Position numbers and translations under genes: made by a program. This document shows, piece after piece, positions 16,137 through 25,179 of a DNA stretch of 64,000 nucleotides. Source of the DNA: Ewingella sp049889095 (GTDB lineage: Bacteria; Pseudomonadota; Gammaproteobacteria; Enterobacterales; Enterobacteriaceae); assembly GCA_049889095.1 (NCBI GenBank), contig JBLJFK010000002.1; one strand, given 5' to 3'. Under the pieces are notes generated by a model. The model worked only from the letters and a program-made list of their open reading frames with translations. It was not told where the DNA came from and did no database searches. Each line of letters begins with the position of its first letter. The first letter of the stretch is position 1.

Positions 16137-17197
16137 AGCCGGTTTGCGTACTCGGTAACGGCCAGTTAGGCAGAATGCTGCGTCAGGCCGGTGAGCCGTT
16201 AGGTATTGCCGTTTATCCGGTTGGCCTTGATGCCGAACCCGAAGCGGTGCCTTTTCAGCAGAGCGTGATCACCGCAGAAATTGAACGCTGGCCGGAAACC
16301 GCACTGACCCGCGAACTGGCGACGCACAAAAGCTTTGTTAACCGTGATATTTTCCCGCGTCTGGCCGACCGCCTGACGCAAAAACAACTGCTCGACCAGC
16401 TCGGGCTGGCGACGGCACCGTGGCAATTACTGGCCGATGAAGCCGAGTGGCAACAGGTGTTCGCACAGCTCGGCGAACTGGCAATTGTAAAACGCCGCGT
16501 TGGTGGTTACGACGGCCGTGGCCAGTGGCGCTTGCGTCCCGGTGAAGAAAACACATTACCTGCTGATTGCTACGGCGAGTGTATCGTTGAGCAAGGCATC
16601 AATTTCTCTGGCGAAGTGTCACTGGTTGGCGCGCGCGGCCACGACGGCCAGACCGTATTCTATCCGCTGACTCACAATCTGCATCAGGACGGTATTCTGC
16701 GCACCAGCGTCGCGCTACCCACACCCAACGCCGCGCTGCAACAACAGGCCGAAAGTATGTTGTCAGCCATCCTCAATGAACTGAATTATGTTGGCGTGAT
16801 GGCGATGGAGTGTTTTGTGGTCAGCGAAGGTTTACTGATCAACGAACTGGCACCGCGTGTCCACAACAGCGGGCACTGGACGCAAAACGGCGCATCCTAC
16901 AGCCAGTTCGAGATGCATCTCCGCGCCATTCTCGATCTGCCATTGCCGAAACCTGTGGTCAGTACGCCGTCGGTGATGGTCAATCTGATTGGCACGGATG
17001 TCGCGACCGAATGGCTGACTCTGCCGCTGGTGAACCTGCACTGGTACGAGAAAGAGGTGCGCGAAGGCCGCAAGGTCGGCCATCTGAATCTGAATGACGC
17101 CAGCTCAGAGTTACTGAAAGAGACGCTGAACGCACTGGTCCCGATGCTACCGCCAGAGTACAAAAGCGGGATCGAATGGGCCATTGCGAAGCTTTGA
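16133..17197 (+). CDS. purK: N5-carboxyaminoimidazole ribonucleotide synthase
   Basis: 354 aa, ATP-grasp enzyme making N5-CAIR from AIR, bicarbonate and ATP; it feeds PurE. Visible features: the N-terminal glycine loop VLGNGQLGRMLRQAG, the ATP-binding segments AIVKRRVGGYDGRGQW and GECIVEQGINFSGEVSLVGAR, and the metal-binding ELAPRVHNSGHWT. The start overlaps purE by four bases, so translation is coupled. A strong stem-loop follows at 17208-17240. Confidence 0.96.
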   Translation: MKPVCVLGNGQLGRMLRQAGEPLGIAVYPVGLDAEPEAVPFQQSVITAEIERWPETALTRELATHKSFVNRDIFPRLADRLTQKQLLDQLGLATAPWQLLADEAEWQQVFAQLGELAIVKRRVGGYDGRGQWRLRPGEENTLPADCYGECIVEQGINFSGEVSLVGARGHDGQTVFYPLTHNLHQDGILRTSVALPTPNAALQQQAESMLSAILNELNYVGVMAMECFVVSEGLLINELAPRVHNSGHWTQNGASYSQFEMHLRAILDLPLPKPVVSTPSVMVNLIGTDVATEWLTLPLVNLHWYEKEVREGRKVGHLNLNDASSELLKETLNALVPMLPPEYKSGIEWAIAKL

Positions 17198-17207
17198 TGT
17201 GTTCCGT

Positions 17208-17240
17208 ACCGCCTCCGTTATATACCGGAGGCGGTGTTTT
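17208..17240. terminator. Terminator between converging purK and ybbP
   Basis: ACCGCCTCCG (17208-17217) pairs perfectly with CGGAGGCGGT (17226-17235), followed by GTTTT on the plus strand. Confidence 0.75.
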
Positions 17241-17242
17241 AC

Positions 17243-19675
17243 TTAACCACCGTACGCTTTAAACAGCGCCCTTCCCCGCAGCAATCGCACGCCCATCCAG
17301 CCGCCGCACAGTGACAGCAGCAGCGCACTCACCAGCGGTACCGACCACCACAGAACCAGATTCGGCTCCCATGGGAAATCAAACACCTTACGTTGCAGTA
17401 TCCACAGTGAAGCTTCAGCGCCGACGGCGGCAGCAATACCGGCCACCAGCCCCAGTACGGCGAACTCACACCACAGCGTGCTGCGTAACAGTTTTTTGCT
17501 GGCACCCAGCGTGCGGTAGACGATCAACTCCTGACGACGCTGACGCATTCCCACCTGAATTTGCGCCAACAGCAATAAGCCGCCGCACAGCATCACCAAA
17601 ATCACCATCACTTCCAGGGCACGACTCACCTGCTGCAACACCTGTCCAACCTGTTTCAGCATGGCTCCTATGTCGAGCAAACTGAGCGTTGGGAACTGGC
17701 GGTTAAGCTGGGTAATCGTTTTGCCGTCACCATGATAACGGAAACTGGTCAGCCAGCTTTGCGGCTGCGCATCCAGCGCGCCCGACGGGAAGATAAAGTA
17801 GAAATTTGGTCGCAGGCTGTCCCAGTCCACTTTACGCAGGCTGGAGATTTTGGCGCTGAACTCTTGAGTATCGCCGCTGAAGGTCAGCGTATCGCCGATT
17901 TTCACGCCAAGCCGCCCTGCCAGTCCGTCGTCTATCGAGACTTCACCGGCCTGCGGTGGCCCGTTGCCTGCTAACAGCGGATTGTGATCAGGTAGCCCCT
18001 GCATCCAGGTCAGATTCAGCTCACGGTTGACGGCCTCGCCCGCCGCATCGTCAGGTTTGATGATGTCGGTCGCGATATGCTGGTTTATCTTGGTCAGCCT
18101 GACGCGAACAATCGGATAGAAGGTTTCCGGCTCCGTCTGATGCTGGCGCAGAAAATCGGTCACCTGTGGCACCTGATCTTTGGTGATATTCAGCAGGAAG
18201 TAGTTCGGGCTGTCCGGCGGCAACTGCTGCTCCCAGCGGTCGAGCAGATCACCGCGCAGCACCAGCAGCAAGGCCAACAACATAAATGACATGGAAAACG
18301 CCGCCAGCTGGCTAAGCGTCACCCACGGCTGGCGCACCAGACGGTTGATCGCCAGACGCAGCGGCAGCTTGCCGACGGTGATCCGCCGCAGCAGCAACAG
18401 ACTGCCCCAGCCAATAGCACCGAGCAGCAGCGACAACACCATCACGCCCGCCAGCAGTGACCACAACAGTGTACTGCCCCCGACCAGCGCCGCCAGCAGG
18501 CCAACCACAATCACCAGCATCACCGGAATAAACCAGCGCAGCGGCCAGACGTTAGCCACCACGTCGTTACGCAGAACGCGCAGCGGCTGGGTTGCCAACA
18601 GCTGTTTGTAAGGCCGTGCACCGACCAGCAGCGAAATCACCACCAGCGACCCCATCGACCAGACCCATGGCCAGATGCCCGACGGCGGCAAAGCCGCCGG
18701 TAACACCGGTGCCAGCATTTTCATCAGTAAGGCTTCAAACAGCAGCCCAATGACGCTACCGCACACTGCCGCCAGCAACAGCACCGAGACCCACTGGCCG
18801 ATGATCAGCTTCTGTAGCGCGGTTTTACCTGCACCGAGGGTTTTGAGTACCGCCACTAAATCGTAGCGGCTACGGCAGTAATGCCCCATGGCGACCGCGA
18901 CCGCGGCGATTGACAGCATCAGGGTCAACAACGCGGACAACAGCAGGAACTGTTGGGAACGTTGCAAGGATTTCCCCAGTGCCCCTTCAGAATCTTCCAT
19001 GCCGTACCAGCGCTGGTCAGGTTTCAGCAGCCCTTGGATGGCATCGCCGTAGGTTTTAATGTTTTCCGGCGATCCGGCAAACATATAACGGTAAGTGACG
19101 CGGCTACCGGGCTGAATCGCACCGGTTTTCGGCACATCATCCAAATTCATGATCACGCGCGGTGCGGTCTGGAACGGATTAAAACCTGAGTCCGGCTCCT
19201 GAATGACTTCACCGGCAATTTTCAGCGTCGCATCGCCGACCTCAAGATTGTCCCCCACTTTGACGTTCAGCAGCGCCATTAAGCGCGGCGCGGCCAGCAC
19301 CGTGCCGGGCTCTGGCTTAACACCCGGCGGCTGAGTTTGTAAGTCGCCATACAGCGGATAGGCCTGATCCGTGGCTTTCACATCCGCCAGTTGCGGGGTG
19401 TCGCCAGCGAAGGTCATGGTCATAAAACTCAGTTGGCGGCTGACTTTCAGACCCTGTTTGCTGGCGTCTTCTAACCAGGCTTCGGTGATCGGGCGCGCAG
19501 AGCGCAGCACACGGTCAGCGGCAATAAAGTCACGGCTTTGCTGACTTAGCCCTTTTTCCATGCGATCGCTGATGCTACCAAGCGCCAAAACGCATGACAC
19601 TGCCAGCGTCAGCGCCAGCCAGACAATCAGCAGTGACGGTTGCCGCCACTCACGCCAGAACCAGCGCCAAATCAT
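17243..19675 (-). CDS. ybbP: ABC transporter permease YbbP (FtsX/MacB-type)
   Basis: 810 aa from the preferred ATG at 19675, which overlaps the ybbA stop as ATGA (an ATG four codons earlier is possible). The N-terminal membrane segment (SLLIVWLALTLAVSCVLALG) is followed by a large periplasmic domain, then two FtsX-like permease domains with membrane helices at roughly 250-400 and 700-790, and a second periplasmic domain between them. It pairs with the ATPase YbbA to form a putative type VII-like exporter or lipid-extraction system. The substrate is not established. Full length compared with E. coli (about 804 aa). Confidence 0.92.
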   Translation of the reverse strand: MIWRWFWREWRQPSLLIVWLALTLAVSCVLALGSISDRMEKGLSQQSRDFIAADRVLRSARPITEAWLEDASKQGLKVSRQLSFMTMTFAGDTPQLADVKATDQAYPLYGDLQTQPPGVKPEPGTVLAAPRLMALLNVKVGDNLEVGDATLKIAGEVIQEPDSGFNPFQTAPRVIMNLDDVPKTGAIQPGSRVTYRYMFAGSPENIKTYGDAIQGLLKPDQRWYGMEDSEGALGKSLQRSQQFLLLSALLTLMLSIAAVAVAMGHYCRSRYDLVAVLKTLGAGKTALQKLIIGQWVSVLLLAAVCGSVIGLLFEALLMKMLAPVLPAALPPSGIWPWVWSMGSLVVISLLVGARPYKQLLATQPLRVLRNDVVANVWPLRWFIPVMLVIVVGLLAALVGGSTLLWSLLAGVMVLSLLLGAIGWGSLLLLRRITVGKLPLRLAINRLVRQPWVTLSQLAAFSMSFMLLALLLVLRGDLLDRWEQQLPPDSPNYFLLNITKDQVPQVTDFLRQHQTEPETFYPIVRVRLTKINQHIATDIIKPDDAAGEAVNRELNLTWMQGLPDHNPLLAGNGPPQAGEVSIDDGLAGRLGVKIGDTLTFSGDTQEFSAKISSLRKVDWDSLRPNFYFIFPSGALDAQPQSWLTSFRYHGDGKTITQLNRQFPTLSLLDIGAMLKQVGQVLQQVSRALEVMVILVMLCGGLLLLAQIQVGMRQRRQELIVYRTLGASKKLLRSTLWCEFAVLGLVAGIAAAVGAEASLWILQRKVFDFPWEPNLVLWWSVPLVSALLLSLCGGWMGVRLLRGRALFKAYGG

Positions 19676-20358
19676 GCTTCCTCCCACAATTTTCCATCAC
19701 GCAGACGCAGGCGACGCTGGCAGCGGGCCGCCAGTTGTTCATCATGGGTGACCAATATCAGCGTGGTGCCAGCGTCGCGGTTGAGCGAGAAAAGCAGATC
19801 AACGATGCGCTCACCGGTGGCGCGGTCCAGATTACCGGTCGGCTCATCGGCAAATAACAATTTTGGTTTGCCAATAAATGCGCGAGCAAGCGCAACACGC
19901 TGCTGTTCACCGCCTGAGAGCTGCGCAGGCAAATGATGTTGACGTTCACCCAACCCCAGCTGTTGCAGCAGCTGCACGGCCTGCGTGCGGCTGCTGGCGT
20001 CAGATTCGCCACGTAGCAGGGCCGGAAGCTGGACGTTTTCCAGCGCGTTCAACGTCGGCACCAACATAAAGGATTGAAAGACAAAACCGACGTTTTTGGC
20101 CCGCAGCGCGGCACGACCCTCTTCATTCATGTCCGTCAGCGACTGTCCCAACAGTTTCACCTCACCCCCGGTACCGTCGTCAAGACCGGCGAGGATCCCA
20201 AGCAGCGTTGACTTGCCCGAACCAGACTCGCCAATCAGCGCGATAGTTTGCGCCGGTTTGACAACCAGCTCCACACCGGAGAGGATGGTTAACTGACTTT
20301 CACCCTGACCGACGTGTTTACTAAGATGATGAACTTCAAGAACGTTTCCCGCTGGCAT
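19672..20358 (-). CDS. ybbA: ABC transporter ATP-binding protein YbbA
   Basis: 228 aa, LolD/MacB-type ATPase. Walker A is ALIGESGSGKSTLLGIL (about 38-54), the Q-loop VFQSFML, the signature QLSGGEQQRVALARA, Walker B LLFADEPTGNLD and the H-loop LVTHDEQLA. It overlaps ybbP by four bases and its 5' end overlaps tesA, which starts on the other strand inside it. The partner is the YbbP permease. Confidence 0.95.
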   Translation of the reverse strand: MPAGNVLEVHHLSKHVGQGESQLTILSGVELVVKPAQTIALIGESGSGKSTLLGILAGLDDGTGGEVKLLGQSLTDMNEEGRAALRAKNVGFVFQSFMLVPTLNALENVQLPALLRGESDASSRTQAVQLLQQLGLGERQHHLPAQLSGGEQQRVALARAFIGKPKLLFADEPTGNLDRATGERIVDLLFSLNRDAGTTLILVTHDEQLAARCQRRLRLRDGKLWEEA

Positions 20359-20976
20359 CTTCCTTTCCTTTTACTTGTATCAATACTGGTCACTGCGACA
20401 GTGAGTTTTCGGGCCGCAGCAGCTGATAATTTGCTGATAATAGGTGATAGTCTGAGCGCCGTTTACCGTCTGCCTGCCGACAATTCATGGCCATCGCTGC
20501 TCAATAAAAAGTGGCAGCATGAAGGCGGTAAACCGAACATTATTAATGCCAGCATCAGCGGAGATACCGCCGCACAGGGGCTGGCGCGCCTGCCCGCGCT
20601 GCTGAAACAGCATCATCCGCGCTGGGTGTTAATTGAACTGGGGGCCAACGACGGTCTGCGCGGTTTTGCTCCACCGGCTATCTCCCAGACGCTTACCCAG
20701 ATAATTAAGTTGGTAAAACAGGCTGGCGCCCAACCTTTGCTGATGCAAATCCGCCTGCCGCCGAACTATGGCCGCCGTTATACTGACGCGTTTTATGCCC
20801 TTTACCCGGCGTTGGCCAAACAAAACGATATTCCGCTGGTCCCGTTCTTTATGGAGCAAGTGGCGCTGAAACCGGAATGGATGCAGGACGATGGTTTGCA
20901 TCCTGCACAGGCCGCCCAGTCATTTATTGCCGACTGGATGGCAGACAAACTGGCACCGCTGATCAACACTAAGTAA
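20326..20976 (+). CDS. tesA: Multifunctional acyl-CoA thioesterase I / protease I / lysophospholipase L1
   Basis: 216 aa from the ATG at 20326 (MMNFKNVSRWHLPF, the E. coli start context). Signal peptide with core FLLLVSILVTATVSF and cleavage after AAA; periplasmic SGNH hydrolase. Block I reads GDSLSAVYRL, block III is GANDG and block V is DDGLHP, so the Ser, Asp, His and Asn of the active site are present. In block I a Val replaces the Gly of the usual GDSLSAGY. The first codons overlap divergent ybbA, as in E. coli, where this also helped to define both starts. Confidence 0.94.
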   Translation: MMNFKNVSRWHLPFLLLVSILVTATVSFRAAAADNLLIIGDSLSAVYRLPADNSWPSLLNKKWQHEGGKPNIINASISGDTAAQGLARLPALLKQHHPRWVLIELGANDGLRGFAPPAISQTLTQIIKLVKQAGAQPLLMQIRLPPNYGRRYTDAFYALYPALAKQNDIPLVPFFMEQVALKPEWMQDDGLHPAQAAQSFIADWMADKLAPLINTK

Positions 20977-21017
20977 ACCACAGTCCTGAAAAATAGGGGC
21001 TTCTGACAGGTAAAGTT

Positions 21018-21794
21018 ATGCAAAAAGCAGTATTGATCACCGGTTGCTCCAGCGGTATTGGCCTGGTGGCTGCACAGGATTTACGTAACCGTGGTTACCG
21101 CGTTCTGGCCGCCTGTCGTAAAACGCAGGATCTTGAAAACCTGCGTCAATTGGGCTTTGAAACCATTGCGCTGGATCTGGATGACAAACAGAGCGTGGCC
21201 CGCGCCGCCGCCGACGTGTTGACCCTGACCGGCAACCGGCTTTATGGCTTGTTCAACAATGCCGGTTACGGCGTTTACGGCCCGTTGCATACGGTCAGCC
21301 GGGAACAGTTTGAGCAACAATTTTCCACCAATCTGTTCGGCACTCATCAACTGACCCAACTGCTGTTACCCGCCATGCTGGCGCACGGCGAAGGGCGAAT
21401 TATTCAGACCAGTTCGGTGATGGGTCTGGTGAGCACGCCGGGCCGCGGGGCGTATGCTGCCAGCAAATATGCGCTGGAGGCCTGGTCCGACACGCTACGC
21501 ATGGAGCTGCACGGCACCGGCATCCAGGTCAGTTTGATTGAGCCGGGACCACTCAGCAGTAATTTCACCCAGAACGTGAATCAGTCGCAGGCCGATAAAC
21601 CCGTGAACAATCCCGGTATTGCCCAGCGTTTTACCCTCACACCAGAGGCAGTATTGCCGAAATTGCACCATGCTTTAGAAAGTCGACAAGCCCGCCTGCG
21701 CTATCCGGTCACGCTGGTCGCCCACGCCTTGTCGGTGCTCAAACGCCTGTTGCCCGGTCGTCTGCTGGATAAATTGCTGCGTGGTAATAGTTAA
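21018..21794 (+). CDS. ybbO: Short-chain dehydrogenase YbbO
   Basis: 258 aa, classical NAD(P)-dependent short-chain dehydrogenase. Cofactor loop TGCSSGIG (residues 8-15), NNAGYGVYG, catalytic Ser in IIQTSSVMG and Tyr/Lys in YAASKYALEAW. The C-terminus carries a basic, hydrophobic stretch typical of the YbbO/retinol-dehydrogenase-like group. In E. coli the homologue reduces aldehydes and ketones; the physiological substrate is uncertain. It lies 41 bases after tesA and is probably co-transcribed. Confidence 0.9.
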   Translation: MQKAVLITGCSSGIGLVAAQDLRNRGYRVLAACRKTQDLENLRQLGFETIALDLDDKQSVARAAADVLTLTGNRLYGLFNNAGYGVYGPLHTVSREQFEQQFSTNLFGTHQLTQLLLPAMLAHGEGRIIQTSSVMGLVSTPGRGAYAASKYALEAWSDTLRMELHGTGIQVSLIEPGPLSSNFTQNVNQSQADKPVNNPGIAQRFTLTPEAVLPKLHHALESRQARLRYPVTLVAHALSVLKRLLPGRLLDKLLRGNS

Positions 21795-21886
21795 CGCCAC
21801 GGTTTTAGGGGTTGAAGCGACGAAAGCCGCCCCCATTTAAACCTATATACTCATACCGTTGCGTCAGAAATAAGAGAATCCAATTC

Positions 21887-22744
21887 ATGCTTGTACAACC
21901 TTCGATTATCGATATCAACGAGACCAACCTGCACCAGACGCTGGAACAATCCATGTCGCTGCCGGTGATGTTTTATTTCTGGTCTGAACGCAGCCAGCAC
22001 TGTCTGGAACTCGGGCCAATTCTTGACCGGCTGGCGGCTGAATATGCCGGACAGCTGATCCTCGCCAAAGTCGACTGTGACGCAGAACAGGCCATCGCTC
22101 AACAGTTTGGCCTGCGCTCTATTCCGGCAGTCTACTTGTTTAAAGACGGCCAGCCGGTGGACGGTTTCCAGGGTCCTCAGCCGGAACAAGTGATCCGCGA
22201 GCTGCTGCATAAAGTTCTGCCGAAAGAAGAAGAGCTGAAAGTCGCTCAGGCGCAGGAGCTGATCGAAGCAGGCGATCTCACCGCTGCCCTGCCGCTACTT
22301 AAAGAGGCATGGCAGTTGAGCAATCAGCGCAGCGACATCGGCCTGATGCTGGCGGACGTGCAGATCCAGCTTAACCGCAGCGAAGAGGCTGAAGCAGTGC
22401 TGGCAACCATTCCTTTGCAGGATAAAGATTCTCGCTATCAAGGTCTGGTAGCGCAAATCGAGCTGCTGAAACAGGCTGCCGATACGCCGGAGATCCAGCA
22501 ACTGCAGCAACAATTTCTACAGGAGCCAGAGAACATCGAACTGGCGGTTAAACTCAGCCTGCAACTGCACGCCGTCGGGCGCAATGAAGAGGCGCTGGAA
22601 CTGTTGATGGCTCCGCTGAAAAAAGATCTCGGCGCAGCCAACGGTACCGCCCGTAAAACACTGATGGATATTCTCGCCGCTCTGGGCACCGGAGACGCGC
22701 TGGCGGCTAAATATCGCCGCCAGCTATATTCTCTGCTGTACTGA
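21887..22744 (+). CDS. cnoX: Chaperedoxin CnoX (YbbN)
   Basis: 285 aa. N-terminal thioredoxin fold (about 1-110) with WSERSQHC where thioredoxin has WCxxC: the first active-site Cys is replaced, as in E. coli CnoX, so it is not a disulphide reductase. A TPR-like C-terminal part follows (QELIEAGDLTAALPLLKEAW onward). In E. coli the protein holds substrates for GroEL and DnaK and forms mixed disulphides under oxidative stress. I start at 21887 (MLVQPSIIDINETNL), which aligns with the family start. A strong terminator follows. Confidence 0.93.
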   Translation: MLVQPSIIDINETNLHQTLEQSMSLPVMFYFWSERSQHCLELGPILDRLAAEYAGQLILAKVDCDAEQAIAQQFGLRSIPAVYLFKDGQPVDGFQGPQPEQVIRELLHKVLPKEEELKVAQAQELIEAGDLTAALPLLKEAWQLSNQRSDIGLMLADVQIQLNRSEEAEAVLATIPLQDKDSRYQGLVAQIELLKQAADTPEIQQLQQQFLQEPENIELAVKLSLQLHAVGRNEEALELLMAPLKKDLGAANGTARKTLMDILAALGTGDALAAKYRRQLYSLLY

Positions 22745-22753
22745 TTGCTCTGC

Positions 22754-22790
22754 CGCGGCGGTTCCTTCGGTGAACCGCCGCGTTGTTTTA
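22754..22790 (+). terminator. Terminator after cnoX
   Basis: CGCGGCGGTT (22754-22763) pairs perfectly with AACCGCCGCG (22773-22782), followed by TTGTTTTATTT. Confidence 0.85.
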
Positions 22791-22902
22791 TTTCACGCCA
22801 TCTTATTCCCACTCTCTGAACTATCCTTAATCAATACGACTTCGTATCGAACTGTGCGACAATCTCGCTGAGCAAAGCCTGTCCATTTGCTTACAGGAAT
22901 AT

Positions 22903-22931
22903 GTTTTTTCTGAAAAATATCCAGAAAAAAC
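22903..22931 (+). other. 10-bp inverted repeat upstream of qmcA
   Basis: GTTTTTTCTG (22903-22912) and CAGAAAAAAC (22922-22931) are perfect inverted copies around a 9-base AT loop, about 35 bases before the qmcA start. It could be an operator or an mRNA leader hairpin. The stem is AT-rich and no factor is recognised. Confidence 0.4.
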
Positions 22932-22964
22932 GCCCAGGACATCGGATTACAGGAGTTCTATATC

Positions 22965-23873
22965 ATGCTTACCGTTATTCCCATTCTTATTGTTCTCGCG
23001 CTGCTGGTGGTGTTTGCCGGTGTCAAAATTGTGCCACAAGGCTTCCAGTGGACCGTCGAGCGTTTCGGCCGTTACACTAAAACACTAATGCCAGGCCTGA
23101 ATCTGGTGGTGCCTTTTGTTGACCGCGTAGGCCGTAAAATCAACATGATGGAGCAGGTGCTGGATATTCCTTCACAGGAGATCATCTCCCGTGACAACGC
23201 CAACGTTGCCATTGACGCCGTATGCTTTATTCAAGTTATCGATCCGGCGCGTGCCGCGTATGAAGTCAGTAACCTGGAGCAGGCCATCGTCAACCTGACC
23301 ATGACAAACTTCCGTACAGTACTGGGCTCGATGGAGCTCGATGAAATGCTTTCGCAGCGCGATAACATCAACGCCCGCCTGCTGCACATTGTCGATGAAG
23401 CTACCAACCCGTGGGGCGTCAAGATCACCCGTATTGAGATCCGTGACGTGCGCCCGCCTGCTGAACTGATCTCTGCGATGAACGCACAGATGAAAGCGGA
23501 ACGTACCAAGCGTGCTGATATTCTGGAAGCAGAAGGGGTACGTCAGTCCGCCATTTTGCGCGCTGAGGGTGAAAAGCAGTCACAAATACTGAAGGCCGAA
23601 GGTGAGCGTCAGTCCGCATTTTTACAGGCTGAAGCCCGCGAACGTGCCGCCGAAGCCGAAGCGCAGGCCACTAAAATGGTTTCTGAAGCCATCGAGGCTG
23701 GCAGCGTTCACGCCATCAATTACTTTGTGGCGCAGAAATATACCGACGCACTAACCAAAATCGGCTCAGCTAACAACAGTAAAGTGATCATGATGCCACT
23801 GGATGCCAGCAGCCTGATGGGCTCGATTGGCGGTATCGCTGAATTACTGAAAGAAACCAAAGGCGGCAAATAA
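22965..23873 (+). CDS. qmcA: SPFH-domain membrane protease modulator QmcA
   Basis: 302 aa, stomatin/prohibitin-family protein anchored by one N-terminal membrane helix (TVIPILIVLALLVVFAGVKI). The SPFH domain spans about 20-190 (PQGFQWTVERFGRYTKTLMP, IEIRDVRPPAEL) and a charged coiled coil follows (AEGVRQSAILRAEGEKQSQI), with repeated AEGE-type heptads. In E. coli it copurifies with FtsH-HflKC and forms oligomeric membrane rings. The stop overlaps the next start (TAATG), so ybbJ is its NfeD-type partner. Confidence 0.94.
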   Translation: MLTVIPILIVLALLVVFAGVKIVPQGFQWTVERFGRYTKTLMPGLNLVVPFVDRVGRKINMMEQVLDIPSQEIISRDNANVAIDAVCFIQVIDPARAAYEVSNLEQAIVNLTMTNFRTVLGSMELDEMLSQRDNINARLLHIVDEATNPWGVKITRIEIRDVRPPAELISAMNAQMKAERTKRADILEAEGVRQSAILRAEGEKQSQILKAEGERQSAFLQAEARERAAEAEAQATKMVSEAIEAGSVHAINYFVAQKYTDALTKIGSANNSKVIMMPLDASSLMGSIGGIAELLKETKGGK

Positions 23874-24328
23874 TGCTGCAACAGCTTATAGCAAGCCCGC
23901 ACCTTTTCTGGCTGTCGCTCGGCGGACTGCTGCTGGCAGCGGAACTGCTCGGTGCGAGCGGTTATTTGCTGTGGAGTGGTATTGCGGCGGCGCTGGTCGG
24001 TTTGCTGACCTGGGTGTTGCCACTGCCGTGGGAATGGCAGGGTCTGTGCTTTGCAGTGCTAACAATGGTGGCCGCATGGCTGTGGTGGCGGTGGCTGAGC
24101 CGCCGCCAGAAATCCGACCCGCAGAACGGTTCACTGAACCAGCGCGGACAGCAGATGGTGGGTATGCATGCTACGGTATTGGAGCCGATGAGTAACGGCT
24201 ATAGCCGCGTACGCATCGGTGACAGCACCTGGCGCATAACCAGCACCGCGCTATTAAGCGTCGGCGATGACGTAGTGATCACTCAGGTAGAAGGGATTAC
24301 TTTGCGGGTTGAACCCACAAGAAGTTAA
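23873..24328 (+). CDS. ybbJ: NfeD-family membrane protein YbbJ
   Basis: 151 aa, short NfeD protein. N-terminal membrane helices (about 10-30, 32-50 and 55-72) are followed by a C-terminal OB-fold (GQQMVGMHATVLEPMSNGYS, then IGDSTWRI). NfeD and SPFH proteins are encoded together across bacteria and form joint membrane complexes. The start overlaps the qmcA stop by one base, and it converges on cueR with only 4 bases between the stops. Confidence 0.92.
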   Translation: MLQQLIASPHLFWLSLGGLLLAAELLGASGYLLWSGIAAALVGLLTWVLPLPWEWQGLCFAVLTMVAAWLWWRWLSRRQKSDPQNGSLNQRGQQMVGMHATVLEPMSNGYSRVRIGDSTWRITSTALLSVGDDVVITQVEGITLRVEPTRS

Positions 24329-24332
24329 ACAG

Positions 24333-24758
24333 CTAACGCTGCTGCACTTTCAATGATGAAGAGGAATGGCAGCAGCCGCTGAGGTTATCGATGATGGGGC
24401 AATTCGCTCCTTCATCTCCTGGGCAGGACTCCGCCAACGTCAGCAGTCGCTGATGCATCGCCTTCAGTTCTTCGATGTGCCGCGCAATCTCGGCGGCCTT
24501 CTCCAACGTCCGCGCTTTGACGTCCGCACTGTGACGCTCAGGGTTGTGGAATAATGCCACCAGCTCCTGACACTCTTCCAGCGTAAAACCCACCAGTCGT
24601 GCCTGGCGTAGTAAAGTCAGTTCTTCGATATGCTTGGGTGCATAGCTACGGTAGCCATTCCCGCTGCGCATCGGTACGGTGATCAGCCCCTTCTCCTCAT
24701 AGAAGCGGATTGCCTTGCTGGTCAGTCCGGTTTTTTTTGCCACATCGCTGATATTCAT
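24333..24758 (-). CDS. cueR: Copper-responsive MerR-family regulator CueR
   Basis: 141 aa. MerR-type winged helix at the N-terminus (MNISDVAKKTGLTSKAIRFY), dimerisation helix (KAAEIARHIEELKAMHQRL) and the Cu(I) loop CPGDEGANCPII, whose two cysteines are separated by seven residues as in E. coli CueR (Cys112 and Cys120). A His/Ser/Cys tail (GCCHSSSS) follows. It activates by twisting promoters with a 19-bp spacer, and such a promoter lies between this gene and the divergent CopZ-like gene. Confidence 0.95.
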   Translation of the reverse strand: MNISDVAKKTGLTSKAIRFYEEKGLITVPMRSGNGYRSYAPKHIEELTLLRQARLVGFTLEECQELVALFHNPERHSADVKARTLEKAAEIARHIEELKAMHQRLLTLAESCPGDEGANCPIIDNLSGCCHSSSSLKVQQR

Positions 24759-24767
24759 TTCGTTCCC

Positions 24768-24798
24768 TTGACCTTCCCCTTGGCGGAAGGTTTATCCT
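24768..24798 (+). promoter_or_regulatory. CueR operator and 19-bp-spacer promoter
   Basis: TTGACC (24768-24773) and TATCCT (24793-24798) are 19 bp apart, and the spacer contains the dyad CCTTCC...GGAAGG. This is the layout of CueR-activated copA and cueO promoters. It drives the copZ-like gene at 24855. Confidence 0.9.
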
Positions 24799-24854
24799 AC
24801 CGCCTGAAACAAAAAAGGCCAACCGGTCGCAACGATAATGATGAGGGCAACACC

Positions 24855-25055
24855 ATGACGACCACTATTTTGAATCTTGAAGGTTTAACCTGCGGACACT
24901 GTGTAGCCTCCACCCGCAAAGCGCTGGAAGCCGTTCCCGGCACCACTCAGGTTGACGTGGAACTGAACAAGGCCGTGGTGCAAAGCTCAGCCTCCGGCCA
25001 GCAGTTGATCGACGCGGTTGAAGAAGCCGGCTATCACGCCGAACTCGCATCCTGA
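24855..25055 (+). CDS. CopZ-like copper chaperone
   Basis: 66 aa, one HMA domain. The metal-binding loop GLTCGHC is at residues about 10-16 and the fold ends EEAGYHAELAS. It has its own GAGGG ribosome-binding site and the CueR promoter upstream. In E. coli this position, next to cueR and ybaP, holds the copper ATPase gene copA, whose N-terminal metal domain is also released as a chaperone by programmed frameshifting. Here only the one-domain protein exists, with 124 bases to ybaP and no ATPase sequence. Copper delivery or buffering is the likely role. Confidence 0.85.
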   Translation: MTTTILNLEGLTCGHCVASTRKALEAVPGTTQVDVELNKAVVQSSASGQQLIDAVEEAGYHAELAS

Positions 25056-25179
25056 CCGACAGTCAGCCAAAGCTAGCCCTTTGTTTGCGCTACGGCAGAA
25101 AAATCAAGACTTTCCCTCTGTTCGCTGAACCGATGACGCGCTAGCATGTCCCTTCGTTCATTGAAGGAGACAACGCCAT

